From the NCBI GenBank assembly GCA_027858795.1, contig JAQICF010000158.1:1-26213 (forward strand): DNA of 26,213 nt, in the 5' to 3' direction. Origin of the DNA: Candidatus Delongbacteria bacterium (lineage in GTDB: Bacteria > Delongbacteria > UBA4055). Made by a program: the position numbers and the translations under genes. The notes beneath the pieces were generated by a model. It made no database searches. It was not told the origin of the DNA and saw only the letters and a list, made by a program, of their open reading frames with translations. Below are positions 15,201 to 23,338 of the stretch, piece by piece; position 1 is the stretch's first letter, and each line of letters begins with the position of its first letter.

Positions 15201-16129
15201 TCGTCAATAGAAACTAACAAATCAGAATTTATATCTGCGGATTCGTATGTTTCACCGTGATAATTATCTGAACCGTCTGGTTTTAAACCCGATGTTGCAG
15301 AATACATGTGAAAATTAAATTCGCCGTGCCTGTAAGAAATGTTATCTATCACATCATTTTCAGAATATTCTTCTAATATATATTCACCGGGATTATCAAA
15401 ATCAGGATAGAAATCATCCGCATAAGTTGAAGGTGTAAGACCTGCGGATGAATTAAAATATGTATCTTCTCCCTCAAGATTATCTTTAAAATAACCGGAT
15501 TCACATTGACCCATCCAATACACTTTTTTGTTTGCTTCAATAGGTTCAAATATTGATGCAAAATATACATCGGACATCACAACATAACCAAGAGGATCAT
15601 CCGGGTCAATGAGTCTGATAGTACCTTCCATTTCTTGAGTTACAGGATTCCATTGAGTTGCCCCATGATCCCAAGTCCAGACGAATAAAAAATCATCCTT
15701 CGTAAGTTTACCTTGCAACTCTCCGGCTACTCTTTCAACTTCAGCATAAGTTGCACTAGCATCTGTGATGGTAAATTCTGGATCTTGTGGATAAATATTC
15801 TGCGGAGTATATCGTTTTGCAAGCTGTACATCTGGTTCATCCCAATAATCCGTACCACCTGCAAAGAGTACGAATATGTTTTCGTCTTTGTATCCTTTTT
15901 GAATGAGCATTTCCCACATCAGGTAGGTGTCATTCCAAAAAGAAGGATGAGGATTTTGACTTCTTACATACTCTCCGTCCTCATTAAGTACATAATCATC
16001 CGGTTTTGCAGCATCTACCGGATAATTTGGAGCCGCATAATCTCCTGTAATAAGAACAGCATACTTCTCTGTTGAGAACAGAGACACTGAGACTGCAATC
16101 AATAAGATTCCGATTAACTTCTTTAACAT
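12254..16129 (-). CDS. Secreted legumain-like (C13) cysteine peptidase with beta-helix and T9SS domain
   Basis: About 1291 aa. I place the start at ATG 16129, with GGAG 5 bases upstream and signal peptide MLKKLIGILLIAVSVSLFS, rather than the upstream in-frame ATG at 16165. Residues 20-290 resemble caspase-fold C13/legumain peptidases: AVLITGD, NDTYLMWEMLIQKGY..NIFVLFAGG, catalytic His155 in WTWDHG and Cys209 in MGQCESGYF. Next comes a long parallel beta-helix-like region with N-S-L-rich repeats (about 390-1000), a TPR-like helical part (about 1040-1190) and a C-terminal T9SS sorting domain (ALYQNYPNPFNPTTEIRF to KKMILTK). It is probably exported and anchored on the cell surface. Its stop codon is formed at the edge of the inserted DUF1670 element. 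The catalytic pair is seen; activity and substrate are unknown. Confidence 0.82.
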   Translation of the reverse strand: MLKKLIGILLIAVSVSLFSTEKYAVLITGDYAAPNYPVDAAKPDDYVLNEDGEYVRSQNPHPSFWNDTYLMWEMLIQKGYKDENIFVLFAGGTDYWDEPDVQLAKRYTPQNIYPQDPEFTITDASATYAEVERVAGELQGKLTKDDFLFVWTWDHGATQWNPVTQEMEGTIRLIDPDDPLGYVVMSDVYFASIFEPIEANKKVYWMGQCESGYFKDNLEGEDTYFNSSAGLTPSTYADDFYPDFDNPGEYILEEYSENDVIDNISYRHGEFNFHMYSATSGLKPDGSDNYHGETYESADINSDLLVSIDETRIWGADHHSSFIAPDWQTDWAPIYSDLGNIGFHTSLEYPTLLHSPLNNGGYARNFGLKGIVALVNDMHIETDMVQYWDELIFEDYSHTTFLENIDLSISDLGDVTFGNNTVIEGKGNGSITMGGYYSDLNVNNTTFKSMNIDQETTSFIKITDNITLENTKWENHGAFITRGTGTDVYGNISLTEGSELLLHTTNQELSLGEFYHLSMDISNSTLILNDQEILEAFPITVTDGGRIVISNEELRALPEETPKYDAVFLHNDINMTGSSVYEVMSNAGVYQYSHLNISDGATLQIDENGGIATTLNMGDYSNVLLYNNSRFVGNLTANNGCKVELQENSVFHIETGITFTLKSGSVLRLLAGSELILDDGANLILEPGARIEVEGNAKLTGDYTLPGLAKIDLLENSSLTINGSSTLYLDGKSEINGLTGSSLIVGQYSSLETTIEPDYSDITENDFINMTGSNWKGIICEPNSSIKLVRTRISGAEYAINGMPNKLMYIGEYSCLIEQCEISNCENGINITSSSNMKIANNTLNGIDAGSGISLTQTNGEITGNIVDNFNRGLRVISGSPIVTRNTLSNNRYSGFYTAGLNSYAQLVDPIKYSVVNNHIVHNGEIMLDGSSYPMSRLPSQIGVVSFSNVYMDYGRNNIISYNGIVPRVATISLIEEGEIPRPEPIYARGNYWGVATPTSSIFSVGGSYYLVYDPWSSREFGAEPQTSPLPDPDSKSWDLLQKALIAELDGKYDKAIKTYEKIIDKYPDSKETLIAYAKLPDNYVQEEMDLEPLARTFDEIAESTDDKYLKKFFKEMKVTAKLKGKKYDEAIILSEEMILEAETEEEEILCEIDIAICNMLKDSESKGKSSIDRTKALNNLLDKLNGDGQEEEVKTEIVESALPTEFALYQNYPNPFNPTTEIRFALPTASDVKLNVYNINGQLVSELVNGSKEVGLHSVNFDASNFNSGMYFYTLEANGLSVSKKMILTK

Positions 16130-16164
16130 GATTACTCCTATTTTACTTTTAACTGTTTGTTGCA

Positions 16165-16200
16165 CAGGCTATGCCTGACAAGGGGATCCAATCCCCTTGT
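16165..16200. repeat. Two adjacent palindromes between cotranscribed genes
   Basis: CAGGCTATGCCTG (16165-16177) and, directly after it, ACAAGGGGAT/ATCCCCTTGT with a 3-base loop (16178-16200) fill most of the gap between the propeller-like gene and the peptidase gene. No T-tract follows, so they look like REP-type or mRNA-processing hairpins rather than a terminator. Confidence 0.6.
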
Positions 16201-16205
16201 TGCAA

Positions 16206-17663
16206 CTACCGCAAATACAACATTTTCCTCGTCACTTTGACCATTCCATCTATTTTTAACCGATAGTAATAAATTCCACTATTCAGTTTGCTTGCATCAA
16301 AAGTAATGTTATGTTTCCCCTTACTTTGCTTTTTATTAACCAATTCTTGTACAAACTCACCTTTGGAATTGTAAATGCTGATTTCTATATTGGAAATTTC
16401 TTTTACCGTGTAATTTATTGAAGTTTGACTGTTAAAAGGATTCGGATAGTTTTGCTCTAACTCATAACTCATCACTAATAACTCATCACTATCTTCAATT
16501 CCGGTATCTATCGGTTTCGTTTGAAAATAAACTTCACCGCTATGAGTAGTTGTATTACCTCTTGTATAAACGATATAAAGACTATCTTTATTATTAAAAG
16601 CAACATCAATATTTCCGAAACTAAAGCCTGTTTCTTCTTGAATTATCTCTGTATTCCATATTCCTCCAGGGTTAGTGGAATAAATTATACTTGTATTGCT
16701 ACCAAAATGAACTTCAAATAAATGCAAATTATCATTCTTATCTATGAACATTTGCCTATATTTATCATTATCTTCATTTACAAACTCCAAATCAGACCAA
16801 ATAGTGTCATTCATAAATTTTTCCGATTCGTAATTTAAATTATCACTATTAGTTGGACCTATCAAAATATTTGAATAAAAATTATTATTATTGTCTGAAA
16901 GTGCCAAAGCACAACCAACCGCATCAATATCATACATCTTCTCAAATGACCATCCGTCATATTTTTTATTAAATTTATAAAAATAGGGATATGTAGGAGT
17001 TTGACTATGTCCTACGCTATACAAGTTCTCGTAAGAATCGTAAACAAATTGACCATTAACAACATAATGGTCACTGCTAATTGCTTTCACTGCATTCCAA
17101 ACAGGAGGTACTTCTGCTGTATCGCAATATGTAAAGTAAGTTGTATAACCAAGATACCAAGTAACAAATAATCTATCCGAATTATCTATACCTATTCTTA
17201 AATTCGTTGTAAAAGAACCATAAATCTCATAAGGTTCACTCCAACTTGAACCGTCGTACTTTTTATACATCTCTTTACAATTTTCAAACCCTCTAGAATA
17301 TACAAGATGAATATTATTCTGTGAATCACAGACTGCTTTAATATCATAAATCCTTAAATCAGTGTATTCAGGTGTAAGGTTTTCTGTTTCAGACCAAGTT
17401 AGGCCTCCATCAGTTGAACTACGATATTCTATTTGATAGTACCATTCCCAAGGTGCTGATTCAATAACTTTTGCCCAAAAGGCATGAATGACACCGTTAT
17501 TATCAACAGTAATGGCAGGATAAGTATAATTTATTGATGGGAAATTACCTGTTTCAGATAATTGTAAAGGATCGCTCCACTCGTATTGAGCGAAGAGGGA
17601 GATGGCAAATATTAGTATTAAAATTAGTTTTACCTTTTTTATGTATATACAATAAATGGTCAT
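16206..17663 (-). CDS. Secreted BNR/propeller-like protein with T9SS sorting domain
   Basis: 485 aa with a signal peptide (VKLILILIFAISLFAQ). The body has repeated blocks such as YPAITVDNNGVIHAFW, YEYRSSTDGGLTWSE-like Asp-box strings (SSTDGGLTW) and IYDIKAVCDSQNNIHLVYSRG. These fit a sialidase-type beta-propeller. The C-terminal T9SS domain runs from LEQNYPNPFNSQTSINY to VTRKMLYLR. It is a paralogue of the three tandem genes of unit 4. It is the first gene of a two-gene minus-strand unit and is followed by paired hairpins and the peptidase. Only an AGGGA close to the ATG serves as ribosome-binding site. I see no sialidase catalytic arginine triad with confidence, so no enzyme activity is assigned. 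Confidence 0.78.
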   Translation of the reverse strand: MTIYCIYIKKVKLILILIFAISLFAQYEWSDPLQLSETGNFPSINYTYPAITVDNNGVIHAFWAKVIESAPWEWYYQIEYRSSTDGGLTWSETENLTPEYTDLRIYDIKAVCDSQNNIHLVYSRGFENCKEMYKKYDGSSWSEPYEIYGSFTTNLRIGIDNSDRLFVTWYLGYTTYFTYCDTAEVPPVWNAVKAISSDHYVVNGQFVYDSYENLYSVGHSQTPTYPYFYKFNKKYDGWSFEKMYDIDAVGCALALSDNNNNFYSNILIGPTNSDNLNYESEKFMNDTIWSDLEFVNEDNDKYRQMFIDKNDNLHLFEVHFGSNTSIIYSTNPGGIWNTEIIQEETGFSFGNIDVAFNNKDSLYIVYTRGNTTTHSGEVYFQTKPIDTGIEDSDELLVMSYELEQNYPNPFNSQTSINYTVKEISNIEISIYNSKGEFVQELVNKKQSKGKHNITFDASKLNSGIYYYRLKIDGMVKVTRKMLYLR

Positions 17664-17973
17664 ACTTCCCTTATTCTTAGGCTGATTCGTTAGTTTCTAT
17701 ATTTATTTCCGGGCAAACCGAGTTAGCCTAACCTTTCGTTTCTCTAAACTAAGTAAAAATAAAATAAAAAATGCAAGTGAATAATTAATTATTTTTGTCC
17801 GCTAAAAGGATATTGTCTTGAATTAAAGTAATAAATGCAACACTAGTTTATTATATTTTGAATTAAAAATTCAGTCCAATTCTCAAATAATTTCTTTACT
17901 TTAAAAACATATAATGATAAATTGACACATAGGGATTGAAGAACTAATTCTTAAGAGAAAGAAAAATGAACAA
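17664..17973. other. AT-rich spacer at the end of unit 2
   Basis: No gene is visible. This must hold the promoter of the minus-strand propeller-peptidase genes, which I cannot place. It contains the palindrome GTTAGCCTAAC (17722-17732) and, at 17918-17973, the right inverted arm of unit 2. Confidence 0.55.
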
Positions 17974-18057
17974 GGGCTAACATTGGCAAAATATTAATGG
18001 GTTACTTGGATATTTGACTCGCTCTTCCCCACTACTTTTTGCCATGACCGTTGTCTG
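17974..18057 (+). repeat. attC-like recombination site 2
   Basis: 84 bp: GGGCTAAC (17974-17981), TGGCAAAA (17984-17991) pairing with TTTTGCCA (18037-18044), spacer TGACC, then GTTGTCTG (18050-18057). The left outer bases match the start of unit 2 and the right outer bases match the end of unit 3, both as reverse complements. The two outer ends of this site do not pair with each other, as expected for a site formed by joining two different cassettes. Confidence 0.72.
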
Positions 18058-21000
18058 CAATACACAATTTTAATGAGAAGGGTTTTATAGGGTTGCTATA
18101 GGATTAATAAACAAAGGTAAAAGCTTGAATAAATATAATCAAATACTTGTACATCTTTTAGAGAAGGCTAAAAATTGGGCAGAGCTAAAACCACAGTTGG
18201 AAAAGTATAATACTCCTCAATCTCTTGTTACCAAAAAGTCATCAATAGCTGGTAAAATTTTCGAGTTCTTTGCATACTATCATTACAAATCCGAACCAAG
18301 TAAAACAGAGATTTACGAAAAAGTATGGATGTACGATGATATCCCATTAGAAATTAAGGAAAAACTTAAACTGCCTGAAGTTGATCATGGGATAGATATA
18401 CTTCTGCAAGATTATGATAAAAAATATCATGCAGTCCAATGTAAATTCAAGAATAATGAAAATGTTAAATTGAGCTGGTCAGGTGATAAAATAGCAAATG
18501 TATTTGCTTTAGGTACTAACTGCGACAAGATAATTGTATACACAAATGCTGCAGAAATTACATCAGTTGCAAAAGCATTTGAGAATAAATTTGAGCTAGT
18601 TGACTTTAATGATTTGTATTCAATTGATAATGAAATTTTCATTAACATTTTTAAATTAGCAAAAGGTCAAGCACCTAAACAACTTGATTTGTATGACCCT
18701 CTCGACCATCAAAAAGATGCTATCAAAGATGTTCTTAAACATTTTTCTAATAATGATAGAGGTCAATTGATATTACCTTGTGGTGCAGGTAAAACACTTA
18801 CTGCTCTTTGGATCAAAGAGAGAATTAAAGCAAAAAAAACTCTAGTACTTGTCCCATCACTTGCTTTATTAAAACAAATTAAGAATGATTGGGCTAAACA
18901 AAAAAGGGAATCTTACCGGTATATTTGTGTGTGTTCTGAGAAGGATATTGATAAAGATAAATCTGATTATTTGAATATCCACACATACGAAATTGGCGGT
19001 CCAGTTACTACAAATTCGAACGATGTTCAGGAATTTATTTCAAGAAATCAAGACATTGTGGTATTCTCTACATACCAATCATCATTAGTTATTTCAGAAG
19101 CTTCAAAAAAAATTGAAAATTTTAAATTTGACTTAGTTATCTGCGATGAAGCACACCGTACAGCAGGTAGTAAGGGGAAAAACACATTCACTATCGTCCA
19201 TAATGATGAATTATTAAAAGCTTCTAAAAGACTTTATATGACTGCAACTCCAAAGGTTGTTTCGAAAAGACTAAAAGCTAGGCTCGCTGAAGATTACGAA
19301 TTGCTATGTGATATGAGTAATCCTGAAATATTTGGAGAAGAAGCTTATAGAATGAGTTTTGGTAATGCAATAAAAGAAGGTATTTTAGTAGATTATAAAA
19401 TTATTGGAATCGGTGTTACAGATCGTCAAATAAAAGAATTCATAGACGAAAGAAGTTTAATTGGTAAGATTTCCATTGATGAAATTGCCCATAATTACGC
19501 TTTAGACCTAGTGATGAATAAGTATAGTGCTTTTCATGCACTTTCATTCCATTCAAGAGTTCAATATGCAGAAAATTTCTCAAACAAACACAAGGAATTG
19601 TTTCCTAATGTTTTTTCTTCAAGTGTTAATGGAAAGCAACGAACGACAAAGCGAACAAAAACTTTACGTGATTTTAAAAATAGCAAGATGGGGTTGGTCT
19701 CTAATGCACGTTGTCTTACAGAAGGTATTGATGTACCAACTATAGATATGATATATTTTTGCGATCCAAAGTCTTCTAAAATTGATATTGTTCAAGCTTC
19801 GGGTAGAGCTTTAAGAACAGATAAAACTGGTAAAAAACAAACTGGTTATATTGTCGTTCCAATTTTCCATCATATCGAAGATGATGTTGAAATTGAGATT
19901 AAGAGAAAACCTATATTTAATCACCTTATCCAAGTGATACGTTCTTTGTGTGATCAAGATGAAAGATTACAAGCTGAGATAAATGATATTGCTTTTAAAA
20001 AAGGGAAAAAAGCACATTCAAAAAGAAAATTGGATTTTACAGATGCCCAAACTGAAAAAGTAGTAAAATTATTTGGCATGGAGAAGATAATAAAAAATGC
20101 ACTTTTTGATGAAATAATTGAAAAGACAAGGAACAATTGGGAAGTTATGTTCAAGCAGTTAGTAGAATATATTAAAGATAATGGAAATGCCAATGTACCT
20201 GCTCGATATAACAATGATGGCTTAGGGAATTGGGTTGTTCAACAAAGAGTACGAAAAAATAATAATACACTTGAGAAAGTAAAAGAAGAGTTACTTAATG
20301 AAGTAGGTTTTAATTGGGAACCTAAGCGATGGATTTTCGACCAATTTTGTCAGCAATTAATAAAATTCAGACTGAAATATGGACACAAAGAAGTTCCAAT
20401 ATACTGTAAAGACTTTCCTAAATTAGGTTATTGGAATAGTAAATTTCTGAACCTTTTAAACAATGGACTCCCTCAAAGCGATGGTAGTTTGAGATATGGC
20501 AGTACATATCTTTTTCAAAATGAAATAAAAATTCTTAAAGATTTAGGATTTGTACAAAATCTTAAAACAAGAGGGTGGTCTAAGAGTTATGAAAAACTGT
20601 ATGATTTTTATATAGCTAAAGGATATTCAAACCCTACACAGAAAGAAAATCAAAGTTTATATGATTGGTGTTTAAAAATTAGAACAAAAATCATACAAAT
20701 AAATGAAGAACAAAAAGAATTATTGAAAGAAATAAACTTCAATTTTGAAATAAATTCTTCTAGGAGGAAAACAAGAGATTCTAAAGTTTGGTCACATAAA
20801 CTAGAAGAAGTGAAACAGCATATTGACAATAATACTGAATGTAATCCAAAATTGAAATCTTGGATAAGATCCCAACGATTCTTATATCAAAAAAACAGAT
20901 TGTCTAATGATCGCATAGTAAAACTTAAAGATATAGGCATACAATTAACAGGGAAAGACAATTTAGAACATAATAAGCAAGTGTGGAATACAAGGTATAA

Positions 21001-21743
21001 TGAGTTATTCAAATTTTATCAAAAAAACACTCACACCATTTATAAAAAAAAGTATGAAAATAAAACATTATATAATTGGATTTTGACACAAAGATCTTAT
21101 AGAAAAAAAGGTTTATTGACTGAAGATAGAATTAAATTACTCGATAATATCAAATTCAATTGGGAATCAATATCTCAAGGGAAAAAGTTCAAACCGAATA
21201 AAGATCAATGGCTGGAAATGTACAATCAGTTGAAGTCATATAAAGTGAAATTCGGAAACACTAATGTATCTCAGTTAACACCTGAATATAAATCTTTAGG
21301 AAGATGGGTCAATTCTCAAAGAGTTTTAAAAAAAGGGAAAATAGATAAAAGGAAGATTTACTACTTACAAAAAGATAGAGAGCTACTGCTTGATAGAATC
21401 GGTTTTATATGGGATAGATTAGATTACAGATTTAACTTAAAACTAGTATCATTAATCAAATACAAGAATAAAAATGGACATTTCAATATAAAACCATCTG
21501 ATGAAGGCTATAAGAGTCTGTATTATTGGTTAAATAAATTAAAGAAATATGGTATAGAAGAAAAAAGAGTTAAACAGCTACAAGAGATTGGATTTGATAC
21601 GAGTGACTTCCCTGTCAAAGAAGAAAAGAATTAATAGCAACCCTATATAGATAAGTAGAATAAAATTGTGTACAGACAGACAACATTGGCAAAATGACTT
21701 GAATACCCTACTTGTCTTGGCTTAACGCTTTTTGCCATGACCG
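18051..21743 (+). mobile_element. Unit 3: single-gene cassette encoding a helicase
   Basis: A 3693-bp unit with one gene that starts about 75 bases inside the left end and stops 43 bases before the R'' core (AAC). This is the classic order of an integron cassette. The ends match as inverted repeats: GTTGTCTG with CAGACAAC (8/8), 18061-18074 with 21659-21672 (13/14) and 18086-18099 with 21634-21647 (14/14). I see no clear promoter between the left end and the start codon. Confidence 0.65.
18125..21634 (+). CDS. Endonuclease-like SF2 helicase with helicase-associated repeats (candidate defence protein)
   Basis: 1169 aa with a TTG start and AAAGG upstream; the next ATG would remove part of the N-terminal domain. 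Residues 40-150 look like a PD-(D/E)xK/Mrr nuclease: Glu47, Asp91 in DHGIDILL and QCK at 105-107. Helicase motifs follow: Walker A LPCGAGKT (217-224), DEAH (341-344), TATP (373-376), TEGIDVP (532-538) and QASGRALR (557-564). From about 665 to the end there are some seven helicase-associated (HA) repeats with the pattern W..Y..L..Y....G...V......L..W...QR.........L...GF.W. Nuclease-helicase fusions of this kind often belong to restriction or phage-defence systems; that role is inferred. The gene fills one cassette-like unit alone. Confidence 0.85.
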   Translation: MNKYNQILVHLLEKAKNWAELKPQLEKYNTPQSLVTKKSSIAGKIFEFFAYYHYKSEPSKTEIYEKVWMYDDIPLEIKEKLKLPEVDHGIDILLQDYDKKYHAVQCKFKNNENVKLSWSGDKIANVFALGTNCDKIIVYTNAAEITSVAKAFENKFELVDFNDLYSIDNEIFINIFKLAKGQAPKQLDLYDPLDHQKDAIKDVLKHFSNNDRGQLILPCGAGKTLTALWIKERIKAKKTLVLVPSLALLKQIKNDWAKQKRESYRYICVCSEKDIDKDKSDYLNIHTYEIGGPVTTNSNDVQEFISRNQDIVVFSTYQSSLVISEASKKIENFKFDLVICDEAHRTAGSKGKNTFTIVHNDELLKASKRLYMTATPKVVSKRLKARLAEDYELLCDMSNPEIFGEEAYRMSFGNAIKEGILVDYKIIGIGVTDRQIKEFIDERSLIGKISIDEIAHNYALDLVMNKYSAFHALSFHSRVQYAENFSNKHKELFPNVFSSSVNGKQRTTKRTKTLRDFKNSKMGLVSNARCLTEGIDVPTIDMIYFCDPKSSKIDIVQASGRALRTDKTGKKQTGYIVVPIFHHIEDDVEIEIKRKPIFNHLIQVIRSLCDQDERLQAEINDIAFKKGKKAHSKRKLDFTDAQTEKVVKLFGMEKIIKNALFDEIIEKTRNNWEVMFKQLVEYIKDNGNANVPARYNNDGLGNWVVQQRVRKNNNTLEKVKEELLNEVGFNWEPKRWIFDQFCQQLIKFRLKYGHKEVPIYCKDFPKLGYWNSKFLNLLNNGLPQSDGSLRYGSTYLFQNEIKILKDLGFVQNLKTRGWSKSYEKLYDFYIAKGYSNPTQKENQSLYDWCLKIRTKIIQINEEQKELLKEINFNFEINSSRRKTRDSKVWSHKLEEVKQHIDNNTECNPKLKSWIRSQRFLYQKNRLSNDRIVKLKDIGIQLTGKDNLEHNKQVWNTRYNELFKFYQKNTHTIYKKKYENKTLYNWILTQRSYRKKGLLTEDRIKLLDNIKFNWESISQGKKFKPNKDQWLEMYNQLKSYKVKFGNTNVSQLTPEYKSLGRWVNSQRVLKKGKIDKRKIYYLQKDRELLLDRIGFIWDRLDYRFNLKLVSLIKYKNKNGHFNIKPSDEGYKSLYYWLNKLKKYGIEEKRVKQLQEIGFDTSDFPVKEEKN

Positions 21744-21750
21744 TTGTGGG
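21677..21750 (+). repeat. attC-like recombination site 3
   Basis: 74 bp: CAGACAAC (21677-21684), TGGCAAAA (21687-21694) pairing with TTTTGCCA (21730-21737), spacer TGACC, then GTTGTGGG (21743-21750). The loop is about 10 bases shorter than in sites 1 and 2 and differs in sequence, as attC loops do. If the pattern holds, the unit that starts here should end with CCCACAACATTGGC beyond the window. Confidence 0.7.
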
Positions 21751-21889
21751 CAATAGTAGTTTTAAGTTCTCGCTCAAAAAATGGTTTGTTTTATGACATT
21801 GGCACATTATTATACTTAATTTAAGGAACATCGCTTCTTCAAAGATGTTATATTATTATAAATAATATTTTTGTAGAGGAGTAACAACA

Positions 21890-23320
21890 ATGAAAAAACA
21901 CGCATTAACACTCATATTAATTATTTCCTTATCCCTTCTTGCACAGTGGGATTGGAGTGTGCCGTTACAAATATCTGAATATGGTAATTATCCTGAAACA
22001 TGGTATAGTTATCCTGCAATCACTATTGATAATAATGGAAAATTGCATGCCTTCTGGATTAAAGGTATACAGATAAATGACGATCTGAATTGGTATAATC
22101 AAATAGAGTATAGCTCTTCTAATAATAGTGGTATAAGTTGGTCAACACCTGAAAATATTACTCCAGAATATACTAATGATAGAATTGATGATATTAGTGC
22201 TGTTTGTGACTCAAAAAACAATATTCATTTATTTTATCAAAGAGGTTATTACCCCGACGATCTTTATTATAAGAGATACGATCGTACTTCTTGGACTGAA
22301 CCATATTTAATTGATAGTTTAGTTTCAACAAATCTAAGAGTTGGTATTGACAGAACTGATACAATCACTTTATCTTGGTTTATTGGAGAAACAACCTATT
22401 TTACTTCTTGTGACTTGAATAATGCTGAGCCTAATTGGTCTACTGTTTCATCAGTTACAACAATCAATTGTAGCGTTTATTCACAATTTGCTTATGATAA
22501 AAATAATAATCTCTACACAACAGGAATAAACAGAGCTAATTCTCATCCTTATTTATTTAAATTTGAAAAATCTTCAAGCAATTGGAGTTTTGAGGAAATT
22601 TTACCTTATGAAGCATATCCATATGCATTAACATTGTCTGACTCAAATACTTTAATTGTTAATTTATCAATTGGACCAACAATTGATGATAATATAAATT
22701 ATATTTCTTCAAGAAGTACCAATAGTACTATGTGGTCTGAGTTGCTATATGTTAATGACGATAATGATAGGTACAGAGAAATGTTTATTGATAGTAGTAA
22801 TGTAATTCATTTATTTGAAATGCATTATGGCAGTAAGCCATGTCTCTCATATACTTCAAATTTAGGAATATGGACAACAGATCTTTTTCGTATGGATACA
22901 TTTTATTCTTATGGAAATTTTGATGTTTGTTTTGATAAAATTGATAATTTTTATATTACTTATACTGAAGGAAATCCTGATACTCATAGTGGTGCTGTTT
23001 TTTTCCAGACAAAAAAAATAGATACAGGTATCGAAGATAATGAAGAGTTTACAATAAGTGATTATGAATTAGAACAAAACTACCCTAATCCTTTTAATCC
23101 TATGACAACCATTGAATTTGCAATTCCTCATGATCAGAATGTTAATTTATCAATTTATAATTCAAAAGGGGAGCTAGTTGGTAATTTACTTGATAGAAAG
23201 TTGCAAAGGGGTAAGCATAAAGTAACATATTATGCTAAAGACTTAAAATCCGGTGTTTATTTTTATACACTCAAGACAGAAGAGAAGAAGATCACAAAGA
23301 AAATGATATTCGTTAAATAA
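21890..23320 (+). CDS. Secreted propeller-like T9SS protein, tandem copy 1
   Basis: 476 aa. Signal peptide KKHALTLILIISLSLLAQ, then a body of WYSYPAITIDNNGKLHAFWIKG, Asp-box-like SSNNSGISWSTPENITPEYT and DDISAVCDSKNNIHLFYQRG. A further conserved block (near 21-residue strings ending AVFFQTK) precedes the T9SS sorting domain (LEQNYPNPFNPMTTIEF to KKMIFVK). AGAGGAG lies about 8 bases before the ATG, and the next copy starts 18 bases after the stop. It is probably a surface protein, with ligand or activity unknown. The paralogue in unit 2 has the same layout. Confidence 0.8.
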   Translation: MKKHALTLILIISLSLLAQWDWSVPLQISEYGNYPETWYSYPAITIDNNGKLHAFWIKGIQINDDLNWYNQIEYSSSNNSGISWSTPENITPEYTNDRIDDISAVCDSKNNIHLFYQRGYYPDDLYYKRYDRTSWTEPYLIDSLVSTNLRVGIDRTDTITLSWFIGETTYFTSCDLNNAEPNWSTVSSVTTINCSVYSQFAYDKNNNLYTTGINRANSHPYLFKFEKSSSNWSFEEILPYEAYPYALTLSDSNTLIVNLSIGPTIDDNINYISSRSTNSTMWSELLYVNDDNDRYREMFIDSSNVIHLFEMHYGSKPCLSYTSNLGIWTTDLFRMDTFYSYGNFDVCFDKIDNFYITYTEGNPDTHSGAVFFQTKKIDTGIEDNEEFTISDYELEQNYPNPFNPMTTIEFAIPHDQNVNLSIYNSKGELVGNLLDRKLQRGKHKVTYYAKDLKSGVYFYTLKTEEKKITKKMIFVK

Positions 23321-23338
23321 AATAAGGGAGGGCATACA

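Larger units (their letters stand above)
10377..18050. mobile_element. Unit 2: cassette-like segment with two T9SS surface proteins
   Basis: This unit lies between predicted G|TT points at 10376|10377 and 18050|18051. Its ends match as inverted repeats: GTTAGCCCT (10376-10384) with 17973-17981, then a TTTTTCTTT-containing stretch, then 21 identical bases (10406-10426 with 17918-17938). It contains two minus-strand secreted-protein genes and a later insertion of a DUF1670 element. About 5.9 kb remain without that insertion. Confidence 0.55.

Noticed and set aside
16130..16165. 12-codon N-terminal extension of the peptidase ORF
   Set aside because: The internal ATG at 16129 has a good ribosome-binding site and begins a clean signal peptide; the extension would precede it and overlaps a palindrome.
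17722..17732. GTTAGCCTAAC palindrome resembling attC cores
   Set aside because: It lacks the flanking TGGCAAAA/TTTTGCCA cores and its ends do not mark a unit, so it is probably chance.
21643..21831. 62-codon minus-strand ORF over attC-like site 3
   Set aside because: It reads through the palindrome, with no ribosome-binding site, and is best explained as chance.
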